22,281 nt of DNA from Alienimonas sp043951915 (lineage in GTDB: Bacteria; Planctomycetota; Planctomycetia; Planctomycetales; Planctomycetaceae). Below are positions 14,638 through 22,281 of the stretch, piece after piece. The position numbers and the translations under genes are program-made. The stretch's first letter is position 1. Every line of letters begins with the position of its first letter. Location: positions 1 to 22,281 of the forward strand of contig NZ_JBINJD010000081.1 of the NCBI RefSeq assembly GCF_043951915.1. Direction: 5' to 3'. The notes under the pieces are model-generated. The model saw only the letters and a list, made by a program, of their open reading frames with translations. It did no database searches and was not told where the DNA came from.

Positions 14638-17241
14638 ATGTCCGCCGACGCTCCCGCTCCCCCCGACGCGACTTCCCAGGCCGTTGACGGAGGCGTCGAC
14701 GGCGCCGCCGCCGCGGCGGTCGACGGGGCCGGGGGCGCCGACGCCGGCGTGGGGCCGGACGGCAGCACGTACGGTTCGGACCAGATCCGCCATTTGCAGG
14801 GGATCGAGGGCATCCGCCTGCGGCCGGCGATGTATATCGGCGGCACCGACGCCGTCGGCCTGCACCATCTGGTGTACGAACTCATCGACAACGTGATCGA
14901 CGAGTTCAGCAACGACTACGCCACCACCTGCCGGGTGAAGATCAACGCGGACGGCTCCGTGACCGTCTCCGACGACGGCCGCGGCATCCCCGTCGCGGAG
15001 TCCGAAAAGCTCGGCGGCCGCAGCGCCCTGGAAGTCGTCTTCACGGAGCTGCACGCCGGCGGCAAGTTCGACCGCTCCAGCGGCTACACGACCGGCACCG
15101 GCGGCCTGCACGGCATCGGCATCACCGCCGTCAACGCCTGCGCCGAGTGGCTCGAAGCCGAGGTCCGCCGCGACGGCCACCACTGGACCATGGAGTTCAA
15201 ACGGGGCGAACTCACCCAGCCGCTCAAGAAGCTCGGCACGGCCTCGGAGACCGGCACCACGGTCACCTTCAAACCGGACGCCGCCATCTTCGGCGACACG
15301 GACGTCTCCTACGAAACCCTGCACCGCCGCCTCCGCGACGCCGCCTTCCTCAACGCCGGCCTGCGGACCAGCATCGAGGACGAACGCACCGACCAGAAGG
15401 AGGAGTTCCGCTACGAGGACGGCCTCACGGAGTTCGTCCAGTACCTCAACCGCACGGAAACGCCCCTGTTCCCGCAGGTGATCCGCTGCTCCGGCGAGAT
15501 CACCGTCGGTGAGGAGCAGGGCTCCCCGCAGCTCATCGGCGTGGACGTCGCCTTCCAATACCACGCCGGCTTCGCCGAGCAGATCCGCTGCTACGGCAAC
15601 GGCATCTTTAACAGCGAGGGCGGCTTCCACCTTTCCGGCTTCAAAACGGCCCTCACCCGCACGCTGAACGCCTACGGCAAGCGGACCAACGCCTTTAAAG
15701 ACGTCGTTCCCGCCGGCGACGACTTCCGCGAGGGCCTCGCCGGCGTCGTCACCGTGCGGCTGCCGGACCCCAAGTTCCTCGCCCAGAATAAGGTCAAACT
15801 GCTCAACAACGAGGCCGAGGGCGCCGTCAACAGCGTCGTCGGGGAGCAGTTGGCCCAATATCTGGAGGAGAACCCGGACGTCGCCAAGGTGATCCTTCAA
15901 AAGGCGGTCAAGGCCGCGGAGGCCCGCGAGGCGGCCAAGAAGGCTCGCGAAATGGTCCGCCGCAAAGGCGCCCTGACCACCGGCGGCCTGCCCGAAAAAC
16001 TCCGCGACTGCCGCAGCCGGGAGTTGGAAAACACCGAGCTGTATCTGGTCGAAGGCGACTCGGCCGGCGGCTCCGCCGACACCGGCCGGGACAGCGAGCA
16101 CCAGGCGATCCTGCCGCTGCGAGGCAAGATCCTCAACGTGGAGAAGGCTCAGCTCGTCAAAGTGCTGGACAACAACGAGATCAGCAACATTTTTAAAGCG
16201 GTCGGCGTCCCCCCGCAGGCCGGCGACGAAGAGGTCCGCAAGCGCCGTTACGGCCGCATCATTCTGATGTGCGACGCCGACATCGACGGCTCCCACATCC
16301 GCACGCTGATCCTCACCTTCCTGTTCCGGCACCTGCGGGAACTGGTGCGGTGCGGGGCGGTTTATATCGCCCAGCCGCCGCTGTACCGGGTGACGAAGAA
16401 GGGCTCCAAAGCGCCCCCGCGGTACGTGCTGACCCACGAGGAGATGCAGTCCGAACTGGCCGAACTGGGCCGCGACGGCACCACGCTGGTCGTGAAAAAG
16501 GACGGCTTCGAATACGCCGACGACGCCCTCGCCCGGCTCGCCGGCCTGCTGGGCAAGCTGGAGGAGCCGTTGGAAACGCTGGAGCGCCGCGGCGTGGACT
16601 TCCGCCTGCTGGTCCGCGAGGAGCGGATCGGCGTCGACGAGCAGGGCCGCGGCGGGCAACTGCCCCGCTACCGGGTGACGATCGGCCCGGAGGAGCGCTG
16701 GCTGGCCGATAAAGCCGCCCTCGACGCCTTCCTCGAAGAGCATCAGCCCGACGCCCCCGCCGAGGGCGCGGCGGCCGACGGCGCGACCCCCGACGAGGAC
16801 GCCCCCCCGCCGTTCATCGTCACCGACCTGCACGAGATCCGCGGCATCAACGAGGCCCTCGCCGAATTGAAAGGGCTCGGCGTGGACGCGACGGATTTGA
16901 TCTCCGCCGGACTTAAGAACGGCGAGCCGGTCACGCCGTTCCTGGTCCGTCACAAAGGCGGCGAGGAGGGCCTGGAAAGTCTGCGGGAACTGCTCCCCAC
17001 GCTGCGGGAGCTGGGCGAACGCGGCCTCGCCGTCGTCCGCTTTAAAGGGCTGGGCGAGATGGACAGCGAAGAGCTGTGGACCACCGCGATGGACCCGGAG
17101 ACCCGCACGTTGATGCAGGTCACGATGGCCGACGCCAGCGGCGCCGACGAAATCTTCCGCGTCCTCATGGGCGATCAGGTCGAACCCCGCCGCGAGTTCA
17201 TCGAGAAACACGCCCTCGAAGCCCGCGATTTGGACGTTTAG
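14638..17241 (+). CDS. gyrB: DNA gyrase subunit B
   Basis: GyrB is the ATPase and TOPRIM subunit of DNA gyrase, which with GyrA introduces negative supercoils. The GHKL ATPase domain (about 48-260) shows ELIDNVIDE with E81 and N85 (catalytic base and Mg2+ ligand), SDDGRGIP at 111-118 and TGTGGLHGIGITAVNA at 152-167. The transducer domain carries QNKVKLLNNE. The TOPRIM domain has EGDSAGGSA at 472-480, LPLRGKILNVEKA and CDADIDGSHIRTL at 545-557. The C-terminus ends in RFKGLGEMDSEELWTTAMDP and RREFIEKHALEARDLDV. At 867 aa it is longer than most; a charged insert of about 190 residues (about 590-780) splits the TOPRIM/tail region, comparable in placement to the insert of gamma-proteobacterial GyrB. 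An Ala/Gly/Asp-rich N-terminal extension of about 45 residues is also unusual. gyrA is not in the window. Confidence 0.97.
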   Translation: MSADAPAPPDATSQAVDGGVDGAAAAAVDGAGGADAGVGPDGSTYGSDQIRHLQGIEGIRLRPAMYIGGTDAVGLHHLVYELIDNVIDEFSNDYATTCRVKINADGSVTVSDDGRGIPVAESEKLGGRSALEVVFTELHAGGKFDRSSGYTTGTGGLHGIGITAVNACAEWLEAEVRRDGHHWTMEFKRGELTQPLKKLGTASETGTTVTFKPDAAIFGDTDVSYETLHRRLRDAAFLNAGLRTSIEDERTDQKEEFRYEDGLTEFVQYLNRTETPLFPQVIRCSGEITVGEEQGSPQLIGVDVAFQYHAGFAEQIRCYGNGIFNSEGGFHLSGFKTALTRTLNAYGKRTNAFKDVVPAGDDFREGLAGVVTVRLPDPKFLAQNKVKLLNNEAEGAVNSVVGEQLAQYLEENPDVAKVILQKAVKAAEAREAAKKAREMVRRKGALTTGGLPEKLRDCRSRELENTELYLVEGDSAGGSADTGRDSEHQAILPLRGKILNVEKAQLVKVLDNNEISNIFKAVGVPPQAGDEEVRKRRYGRIILMCDADIDGSHIRTLILTFLFRHLRELVRCGAVYIAQPPLYRVTKKGSKAPPRYVLTHEEMQSELAELGRDGTTLVVKKDGFEYADDALARLAGLLGKLEEPLETLERRGVDFRLLVREERIGVDEQGRGGQLPRYRVTIGPEERWLADKAALDAFLEEHQPDAPAEGAAADGATPDEDAPPPFIVTDLHEIRGINEALAELKGLGVDATDLISAGLKNGEPVTPFLVRHKGGEEGLESLRELLPTLRELGERGLAVVRFKGLGEMDSEELWTTAMDPETRTLMQVTMADASGADEIFRVLMGDQVEPRREFIEKHALEARDLDV

Positions 17242-17251
17242 AAGCGCTTCT
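17240..17251. repeat. 12-bp palindrome overlapping the gyrB stop codon
   Basis: AGAAGCGCTTCT is a perfect palindrome that begins in the gyrB TAG stop codon (17239-17241). It may be chance. Confidence 0.5.
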
Positions 17252-17266
17252 GAGCCCCGCCGCCCA

Positions 17267-17336
17267 CCAACCCGAAGCGTCAGCGAGGGCGTTCCGCGCT
17301 GCGGCGCCCGCGGCCCTCGCTGACGCTTCGCGTTGG
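17267..17336. repeat. Paired dispersed repeats forming a 24-bp inverted repeat after gyrB
   Basis: The left arm (17267-17290, CCAACCCGAAGCGTCAGCGA then GGGC) and right arm (17313-17336) are complementary at 23 of 24 positions. A small inner stem CCGC-GCT-GCGG lies at 17294-17304. The element sits between the convergent gyrB and methyltransferase genes, 25 bp after the first stop and 4 bp before the second, and could act as a bidirectional RNA 3'-end structure. The arms are copies of the elements at 13886 and 14427. The whole has the form of a repetitive extragenic palindrome. Confidence 0.9.
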
Positions 17337-17340
17337 CGCT

Positions 17341-18660
17341 CTACGGCGTCAGGCGACCCACCGCCGGAGCTTGCGCTCCGGGCTGGTATGAGAACGCCAT
17401 GACCCGTCGCACCGCGGCGGCGACCTCGGCGATGACCGGAACGGCGACGCTGTTGCCGCATTGTTTTCGCAGCGCCCGGTGGCTCACCGCGATGCGGAAA
17501 TCGTCCGGAAAGCCCTGCAACCGCAGCAGCTCCCGGCCGGTCGGGCGGCGCTCGCCGTTGACCAATAAATAACTGTGGCTGGCGTTCGCCCGCAGGGCGC
17601 AACTGTACGGGTGCTGGCCGATGTGGCCGCCCTTGTTTTCGTGCCAGATGGAGGGCCGAACCGGCTCTTTGCCCTGCTCCCGCAGGCGGGCCAGGCGCTT
17701 GGCGCGAATATAGTCCGTGCCCCATAACTTCGTCGGGACGGCCTCGTCCGGTTCGAGGATCTCCGCTAGGTCGGCCCGCTCCGGGTAGGGGGCCGGCCAG
17801 CGGAAGGGGGTTTTCGGCTCGTCCCGCAGGGCGACGATGAAGGTCCGCTCCCGCCGCTGGGCGACGCCGTAGTCCAAGGCGTTCAACACCGTGACGTGCG
17901 TCGTATAACCCAGGTCCTCCAGCGTTTTCACCACCGTGGCGCAGGTGCGGCCGCCGTCGTGGGTGCGGAATTGTTTGACGTTCTCCAGCACCGCGGCGGC
18001 GGGGCGACGCTCTTTGAGGATGCGGGCGACGTCGAAGAACAGCGTGCCGCGGGTGTCCTCGAAGCCCCGCCGCTTGCCGATGATGCTGAAGGCCTGACAG
18101 GGGAAACCGCCTAATAAAATGTCGTGCTCCGGCACGTCGGCGGCTGATATCTGCGTGATGTCGCCGTGGGGGCGGTCGCCGAAGTTCGCCTCGTAGGTGT
18201 CGCAGGCGTCGGCGTCGATCTCCGAGGAGAACGCGCACTCGCCGCCGGCCGCTTCAAAACCCAGCCGGAAGCCGCCGATGCCCGCGAACAGATCAATGAA
18301 TTGGAACGGCCCCCCCAGCGGCGAGACCCGCACCCGCCCGCGGCCGATCCGGCGGATCAGCAGCCCCCCGCCGGCGATCCCGGCGTCGGCGATCCCGGCG
18401 TCGGCGGTCAGGCCGACTTCCCGATACCAATCGGCCAGCGCCGCGGACTGGGCGGACTCCCCGAACAGCGGCCCGTCGCCGGACAGCGCGGCTTCGAGGG
18501 TGCGTTCGCCGCCGTCTCCTTCGCCGCCGTCGGTGGGAACGTCGATCCGCAACGTCTCGGACTCGTCCAGCCAGCGGCCGCCCCGCAGCGGGCCCAGCGG
18601 CAGCACGCCGTCCTGGAGTTCGGCGGCGGTCGGGGCGATCGTCGCGAACCGCGGGGTCAT
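17341..18660 (-). CDS. dcm: DNA (cytosine-5-)-methyltransferase
   Basis: This S-adenosylmethionine-dependent enzyme methylates cytosine at C5 in a specific DNA sequence. In its 439 aa the ordered motifs are clear: I (FIDLFAGIGGFRLGFE, 121-136), IV with the catalytic Cys (GGFPCQAFS, C188), VI (ENVKQF, 226-231), VIII (QRRERTFIVAL, 268-278), IX (RELLRLQGFPDDF, 376-388) and X (QCGNSVAVPV, 400-409). The target recognition region is about 280-370 and its specificity cannot be read. An N-terminal extension of about 118 residues is not part of the core and may be a fused or family-specific domain; it includes a 15-bp DNA duplication (18373-18402) encoding ADAGIADAGI. The last 14 residues (QPGAQAPAVGRLTP) are encoded by a dispersed hairpin repeat. 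A divergent vsr gene lies 108 bp away, as expected for a Dcm-Vsr pair. Confidence 0.95.
   Translation of the reverse strand: MTPRFATIAPTAAELQDGVLPLGPLRGGRWLDESETLRIDVPTDGGEGDGGERTLEAALSGDGPLFGESAQSAALADWYREVGLTADAGIADAGIAGGGLLIRRIGRGRVRVSPLGGPFQFIDLFAGIGGFRLGFEAAGGECAFSSEIDADACDTYEANFGDRPHGDITQISAADVPEHDILLGGFPCQAFSIIGKRRGFEDTRGTLFFDVARILKERRPAAAVLENVKQFRTHDGGRTCATVVKTLEDLGYTTHVTVLNALDYGVAQRRERTFIVALRDEPKTPFRWPAPYPERADLAEILEPDEAVPTKLWGTDYIRAKRLARLREQGKEPVRPSIWHENKGGHIGQHPYSCALRANASHSYLLVNGERRPTGRELLRLQGFPDDFRIAVSHRALRKQCGNSVAVPVIAEVAAAVRRVMAFSYQPGAQAPAVGRLTP
17374..17391. repeat. Short hairpin repeat inside the 3' end of the methyltransferase gene
   Basis: CCGGAGC-TTGC-GCTCCGG is a perfect 7-bp stem with a 4-nt loop. 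I associate this GGAGCTTGCGCTCC motif with planctomycete extragenic repeats. Here it encodes part of the GAQAPA tail of the methyltransferase. Confidence 0.65.
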
Positions 18661-18678
18661 GGGACGGGGGAAAGGAGG

Positions 18679-18745
18679 AAGGTTGAAGGTTGAAGGCGGG
18701 GGGCGAAGGTGGGGGGCGAAGCGGCGATCTTTCCACCTTCAACCT
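18679..18745. repeat. GGTTGAA heptamer repeat and inverted copy between dcm and vsr
   Basis: AAGGTTGAAGGTTGAAGG (18679-18696) holds two and a half 7-bp units. CCTTCAACCT (18736-18745) is an inverted copy, so a hairpin can form across the divergent promoter region. This is a second heptamer family besides GAATGAC at 2023. No clear promoter is seen in the 108-bp spacer. Confidence 0.75.
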
Positions 18746-18768
18746 GTCTCCTTCCACCCGTTCCCGCC

Positions 18769-19191
18769 GTGGCCGATTCCGTCGACCCCGCCGTGCGGAG
18801 CGCCATCATGCGGGCGGTGCGGTCGGAGAACACCGGACCGGAGCGGGTGGTGCGAAAACTGGCCCATCGACTGGGCTACCGATTCCGACTGCACCGCCGC
18901 GACCTGCCCGGCACGCCGGATCTGGTCTTCCCCGGCCGACGGAAGGTGGTCTTCGTGCACGGCTGCTTCTGGCACCGGCACCCGCACGCCGACTGCCGTC
19001 GCGGCCGCAGCACGCCGGCCAGCCGCACGGCGTACTGGGAGGCGAAGTTCGCCCGCAACGTGGCCCGCGACCGCCGCAACCAGCGGGAGCTGCGGGCCGA
19101 CGGCTGGGGCGTGATGGTCGTGTGGGAGTGCCAGACCAAGCCGGCGGAACTGGACCGGCTGGCGGGGCGCCTGCGGCGGTTCCTGGACTGA
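18769..19191 (+). CDS. vsr: Very short patch repair (Vsr) mismatch endonuclease
   Basis: Vsr nicks DNA 5' of the T in T:G mismatches that arise when 5-methylcytosine deaminates, which starts repair back to C:G. The 140-aa length is typical. The conserved N-terminus RSAIMRAVRSENTGPE (residues 10-25) is followed by LGYRFRLHRRDLPGTPDLVF, where the Asp after TP is the catalytic metal ligand. Next comes KVVFVHGCFWHRHPHADC with the zinc-site Cys/His residues, YWEAKFARNVARDRRNQREL, and VVWECQTK near the end. The GTG at 18769 is chosen; the upstream in-frame ATG at 18709 would add 20 residues read through the heptamer region. It is divergent from the cytosine methyltransferase, its functional partner. 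Confidence 0.94.
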   Translation: MADSVDPAVRSAIMRAVRSENTGPERVVRKLAHRLGYRFRLHRRDLPGTPDLVFPGRRKVVFVHGCFWHRHPHADCRRGRSTPASRTAYWEAKFARNVARDRRNQRELRADGWGVMVVWECQTKPAELDRLAGRLRRFLD

Positions 19192-19342
19192 CGGACGGGG
19201 ACCCGGCTCGGTCGTCGGCGGGGGATTTTTCCGCTTGGCGACGGCGATTTTCCCACGGGAACTTGAGAAAACGCGGGGCGATCCTCCCCGGCCCGCCCCG
19301 CAGGCTGTTCCCGGCGGGCGGGGCGCAGACAATCAGGTTCCT

Positions 19343-22281
19343 GTGAACGACTTCGCGCCCCCCGCCGCCCGCCCCGCCGAGCCGGTTGGTTCCGGGATGG
19401 AGTTCGCCGCGGCGCTGGCCCGGGCCGCGGACCTCGCCGCCGGCGCCGACTCCCCCGAGGGGGCGCTGGAGGCCGGCGTCGAACTGATCTGCGAACTGAC
19501 CGGCTGGCCGCTGGGCCACGTCGTGCTCCCGCCCCCGGGCGGGGACGGCGGTCGGGAGGCGGAGCTGCGGGATACGAACATCTGGCACCTCGCGGCGGGG
19601 GCGGCGGACGGGGCGGCGCTGGCCGCGGCGCTGGACGCCGCCGGCCCCGGCCCGCTGCCGGGCGGGAGCGGCCCGCAGGCCCCCACCGCCGCCGGCCGCG
19701 CCTTCGCCGCCGCCCGCCCGGTCTGGCGGCCGCTGTCCGGGGAGTCGTCCGGAAAGCCTGAGGAAGGGAACGCCGACAACGCCGACGGGCCGGCCGCCGA
19801 CGGGCCGATCCGGGCGGCGCTGGCGGGGGCGGGGCTGCGGGGAGCGTTCGCGGCGCCGATCGTCGTCGACGGGGCGGTCGCGGCGGTGTGCGAGTTCTTC
19901 ACCCCCCACCCCCCGCCGCTGGAGGGCGCCGAGGGAGGGGAAGGCGAAGCGGACGAATCCGCCGTGGAGGCGGCCCGGGCCGGGTCGATCGCGGCGGCGG
20001 TGGGGCGGCAGGTGGCCGCCGCGTTGACGCAAACCCGTACCGCGGCACGGTTGGCCGCCCGGGAGGACGATCTGGACGACCTGTTCGAAACCGCCGCGGC
20101 CGGCATCGTGTTGCTGGAGCCGGACGGCACGATTCGTCGGTCGAACCGGGCGTTCGCCCATTCGCTGGGCCGCTCGCCCGGCTCGCTGGCGGGGCGGCCG
20201 ATCACGGAGTTGTTCGCCCCGAACGGCCGCGGCGGCGGTCCGCTGCTGGCGGCGGCCCGCTCCGGCCGGCCGCTGCTGGGACACGAGGCGGACTTCCTCA
20301 CCGCCGGCCCCGGCCCCGGCTCCCCGCCGGAGTTGATCGGCGAGGACGGCGGCCCGATCGGGGGGGAGGTCCGCACCCTGCTGATCGACGCCGACGCCCG
20401 CCGCCCCCCGCCGCCCCCCGGGCCCGGGGAGGCCCCGAACCGCCCCGCCCCCCCGGGCGACGGCGACGGGAAGGGGGCGGACGGCGGGGGGCTGTTCGTC
20501 GGCCCGGTGCTGCGGTGCTTCACCCGGGACGTAACCGCCCGCCGCCGCCGCGAGCAGGACCGCAACCGCCTGGCGGAGATCGTCCGCGCCACCCCGGACG
20601 CGGTCACCTCCAAGGACCTCCGCGGGGTGCTGCAAACCTGGAACGAGGGGGCGGTCCGCATGTACGGCCACCCCGCGGACTTCGCCCTGGGCAAGACCGC
20701 CCCGGAGCTGGGCATCGTCCCGCCGGAGCTGGCCGAGGAGGACCGCCGCCTGATGGCCACCGCCGCCGCCGGCCGCCGCGTGGAGCAGTTCCAGACGAAG
20801 CGGGTGCGGGCGGACGGGGTCCGGATCGACGTCAGCCTGACCGTGGGCCCGGTGCGGGACGCCGCCGGCCGGGTGGTCGGGGCGGCGTTCGTGGCTCGGG
20901 ACATCACGGAGCAGAAGCGGGCCGCCGAGGAGCTGGAACGCGCCACCAGCCGGGCGGAGCAGGCCAGCCGGGCGAAGACGGAGTTCCTGGCGAACGTCTC
21001 GCACGAACTCCGCACCCCGATGAGCGCGATCCTGGGGTTCACGGAACTGGCCGCCGACGAACCGCTGCCGGCCCACGTGCTGGACTGGCTGGGCACGGTG
21101 CGGGAGAGCGCCGACCACCTGTTGGCGCTGCTGAACGAGATTCTGGACTTCTCCCGGATCGAGAGCCGCCGGTTCGAGCTGGACCCCGCCCCCTTCTCTC
21201 CGCGGGAGGTGGTGGAGGAGACGGTCCGCAGCCTCGCCCCGGTCGCCGACCGCAAAGGGCTGGAGCTGACCGGCTCGGTCGGCCGGGGCGTGCCGGAGGC
21301 CCTCACCGGGGACCCGGTCCGCCTGCGGCAGATCCTCACCAACCTGACCGGCAACGCGGTGAAGTTCACCGACCGCGGCCGCGTCGCGGTGCGGATCGAA
21401 CGGGACGACGCCGACGAACCGGAGCCGGCCGTGGGAGAGCCGGTGCGGCTGCACGTCACCGTGCAGGACACCGGTCCCGGCATCGCCGCCGACGACCGGG
21501 AGCGCGTCTTCCAGCCGTTCGCCCAAGCGGACAGCACCGCCACCCGCAAGCACGGCGGGACGGGGCTGGGACTGTCCATCACCCACCGGCTGGTCGGGTT
21601 GATGGGGGGCACCGTCTGGATGGAAAGCGTTTCCGAGGACGATCTGCCCGAGGGCGCCCGGCGGACCGCCGACGGCGTGCCGGCGACCGGCACGACGTTC
21701 CACGTCGCCCTGACGCTGCCGGCCGCCGACCCCGCGACGGTCTCGACGGAGGGCACCGCGGCGGACGTGCCGCAGGACCTCGCCCCCAAGCTGCGGGGCC
21801 TGCCCGTGCTGGTGGTGGACGCCAGCCCGGAGAACCGCCGTCTGCTGTGCGAGGCGCTGGAAAGCTGGCAGATGGCGCCGGTGACCGCCTCCACCGCGCA
21901 GGAAGCGCACGAGATGGTCGCCGCCGCCGCCGCCGAGGGACACGCCTTCCCGCTGGTGCTGGCCGACGCCGCCCTCGCCGGCCTGCCTTCCGCCGGCCGG
22001 TCCGGCCGGTCCGGCCGCACGTCCGACCGGGCGAACGGCTCCCCCCGGTCCGCCGTCGCCGGCACGGCGACGCCCGGGGCCGCGAAAGCCGAATCGAAGA
22101 ACCCCGGGGCTGGGCCGTCCGGAAAGGGGCGTCCTGAGAGCAAGTCCTCCGGAAGCCCGTCCTCCGGAAGCCCGTCCTCCGGAAGCAAATCGTCCGGGGC
22201 GAAGTCGCGGGGCGGTCTGGTGGCCGAGGCGGCGGCGGCGGGCGGGGCGGGCGTGGTGCTGGTCACCGCCGACGGCCGCCG
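19343..22281 (+). CDS. GAF/PAS hybrid sensor histidine kinase, 3' end outside the window
   Basis: The frame stays open from GTG 19343 to the window end (979 codons, partial). There is no membrane segment, so a soluble sensor is likely. Domains in order: a GAF-like region (about 19-225, from EFAAALARAADLAA through CELTGWPLGHVVLP); PAS 1 (about 241-360, LFETAAAGIVLLEPDGTIRR); PAS 2 with PAC (about 409-535, IVRATPDAVTSKDLRG to RDITEQKRA); HisKA with FLANVSHELRTPMSAILGF (H554); HATPase_c with N671 in NLTGNAVKF, DTGPGIA from D709 and KHGGTGLGLSI; and a receiver starting LPVLVVDASPENRRLL (D826). The probable phospho-Asp is D875 in VLADAAL, where DVMMP is usual, followed by a Ser/Gly/Arg/Lys-rich insert before the next strand (GAGVVLVTADG). 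The acidic pair is reduced to D-A, so receiver activity is uncertain. No regulator gene is visible nearby. Confidence 0.93.
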   Translation, partial: MNDFAPPAARPAEPVGSGMEFAAALARAADLAAGADSPEGALEAGVELICELTGWPLGHVVLPPPGGDGGREAELRDTNIWHLAAGAADGAALAAALDAAGPGPLPGGSGPQAPTAAGRAFAAARPVWRPLSGESSGKPEEGNADNADGPAADGPIRAALAGAGLRGAFAAPIVVDGAVAAVCEFFTPHPPPLEGAEGGEGEADESAVEAARAGSIAAAVGRQVAAALTQTRTAARLAAREDDLDDLFETAAAGIVLLEPDGTIRRSNRAFAHSLGRSPGSLAGRPITELFAPNGRGGGPLLAAARSGRPLLGHEADFLTAGPGPGSPPELIGEDGGPIGGEVRTLLIDADARRPPPPPGPGEAPNRPAPPGDGDGKGADGGGLFVGPVLRCFTRDVTARRRREQDRNRLAEIVRATPDAVTSKDLRGVLQTWNEGAVRMYGHPADFALGKTAPELGIVPPELAEEDRRLMATAAAGRRVEQFQTKRVRADGVRIDVSLTVGPVRDAAGRVVGAAFVARDITEQKRAAEELERATSRAEQASRAKTEFLANVSHELRTPMSAILGFTELAADEPLPAHVLDWLGTVRESADHLLALLNEILDFSRIESRRFELDPAPFSPREVVEETVRSLAPVADRKGLELTGSVGRGVPEALTGDPVRLRQILTNLTGNAVKFTDRGRVAVRIERDDADEPEPAVGEPVRLHVTVQDTGPGIAADDRERVFQPFAQADSTATRKHGGTGLGLSITHRLVGLMGGTVWMESVSEDDLPEGARRTADGVPATGTTFHVALTLPAADPATVSTEGTAADVPQDLAPKLRGLPVLVVDASPENRRLLCEALESWQMAPVTASTAQEAHEMVAAAAAEGHAFPLVLADAALAGLPSAGRSGRSGRTSDRANGSPRSAVAGTATPGAAKAESKNPGAGPSGKGRPESKSSGSPSSGSPSSGSKSSGAKSRGGLVAEAAAAGGAGVVLVTADGR
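21993..22018 (+). repeat. 9-bp in-frame repeat in the receiver insert
   Basis: Two exact copies and one near-complete copy of CCGGCCGGT encode GRSGRSGR at the start of the low-complexity insert. Confidence 0.85.
22145..22189 (+). repeat. 15-bp in-frame tandem repeat in the receiver insert
   Basis: TCCTCCGGAAGCCCG occurs twice exactly (22145-22159, 22160-22174), then once with a changed end (22175-22189). It encodes SSGSP-SSGSP-SSGSK, a flexible linker inside the receiver domain. Confidence 0.92.

Noticed and set aside
14359..17211. 950-codon minus-strand ORF antisense to gyrB
   Set aside because: It mirrors gyrB codon usage and shows no domain; gyrB itself has every expected motif.
19257..19264. 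ECF-type -35 element GGGAACTT upstream of the second kinase
   Set aside because: No matching -10 element is found at the expected spacing; a single 8-mer match is weak evidence.
19295..19324. Hairpin (GCCCCGC / GCGGGGC) just before the second kinase start
   Set aside because: Short GC stems are expected by chance at this base composition, and several alternative pairings exist.
18806..22266. Very long minus-strand ORFs (1045 and 977 codons) across vsr and the second kinase
   Set aside because: They are low-complexity Arg/Gly/Ser/Ala translations opposite a clear kinase with H, N and G boxes; stops are rare in this GC content.

Overview
The window looks like chromosomal DNA of a high-GC member of the Planctomycetota. 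The assignment is an inference from three things. Protein-coding genes are rich in Ala/Gly/Pro/Asp. Almost no gene has a Shine-Dalgarno motif. Several short extragenic repeats resemble ones I associate with planctomycete genomes (a GAATGAC heptamer array, a GGTTGAA heptamer, and a repeat built around CCGAAGCGTCAGCGAGGG).

Left part (1-5343). Two branched-chain amino-acid genes lie on the minus strand, ilvN then ilvC, separated by a perfect 15-bp inverted repeat and closed by a strong intrinsic terminator. The catalytic subunit gene ilvB is not adjacent. A heptamer microsatellite separates them from a GNAT acetyltransferase. Divergent from that gene is a two-gene unit with overlapping ends: an unrecognised 92-aa protein and a 269-aa protein with a HEPN-like Rx4H motif. 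A convergent NhaD/ArsB-type sodium:proton antiporter follows; its N-terminus is uncertain.

Clock-like cluster (5344-10208). A 445-bp gene-free region with stacked palindromes precedes three plus-strand genes: a NarL-family hybrid histidine kinase with a degenerate N-terminal receiver and a C-terminal receiver, kaiB and kaiC. KaiC keeps both ATPase domains, both catalytic Glu pairs and the Ser-Thr autophosphorylation pair. It ends just after the A-loop, so it lacks the C-terminal tail that binds KaiA in cyanobacteria, and no kaiA is present. This is the most interesting system in the window: a candidate KaiA-independent KaiBC timer with its own dedicated kinase.

Centre (10225-17241). A secreted Ser/Cys-type sulfatase is followed by about 560 bp of non-coding DNA with several inverted repeats and CGATCGG motifs, then by a replication cluster: dnaN, dciA (DUF721, helicase loader) and gyrB. 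recF, often found between dnaN and dciA, is missing. Its place is taken by a 515-bp non-coding segment with a chain of hairpins that ends in intrinsic-terminator-like structures, and it may encode a structured RNA.

Right part (17242-22281). A repeat-derived inverted repeat separates gyrB from a convergent cytosine-5 DNA methyltransferase. Divergent from that is a Vsr mismatch endonuclease, forming a Dcm/Vsr pair. The window ends inside a large GAF/PAS hybrid sensor histidine kinase whose receiver domain carries a low-complexity insert.
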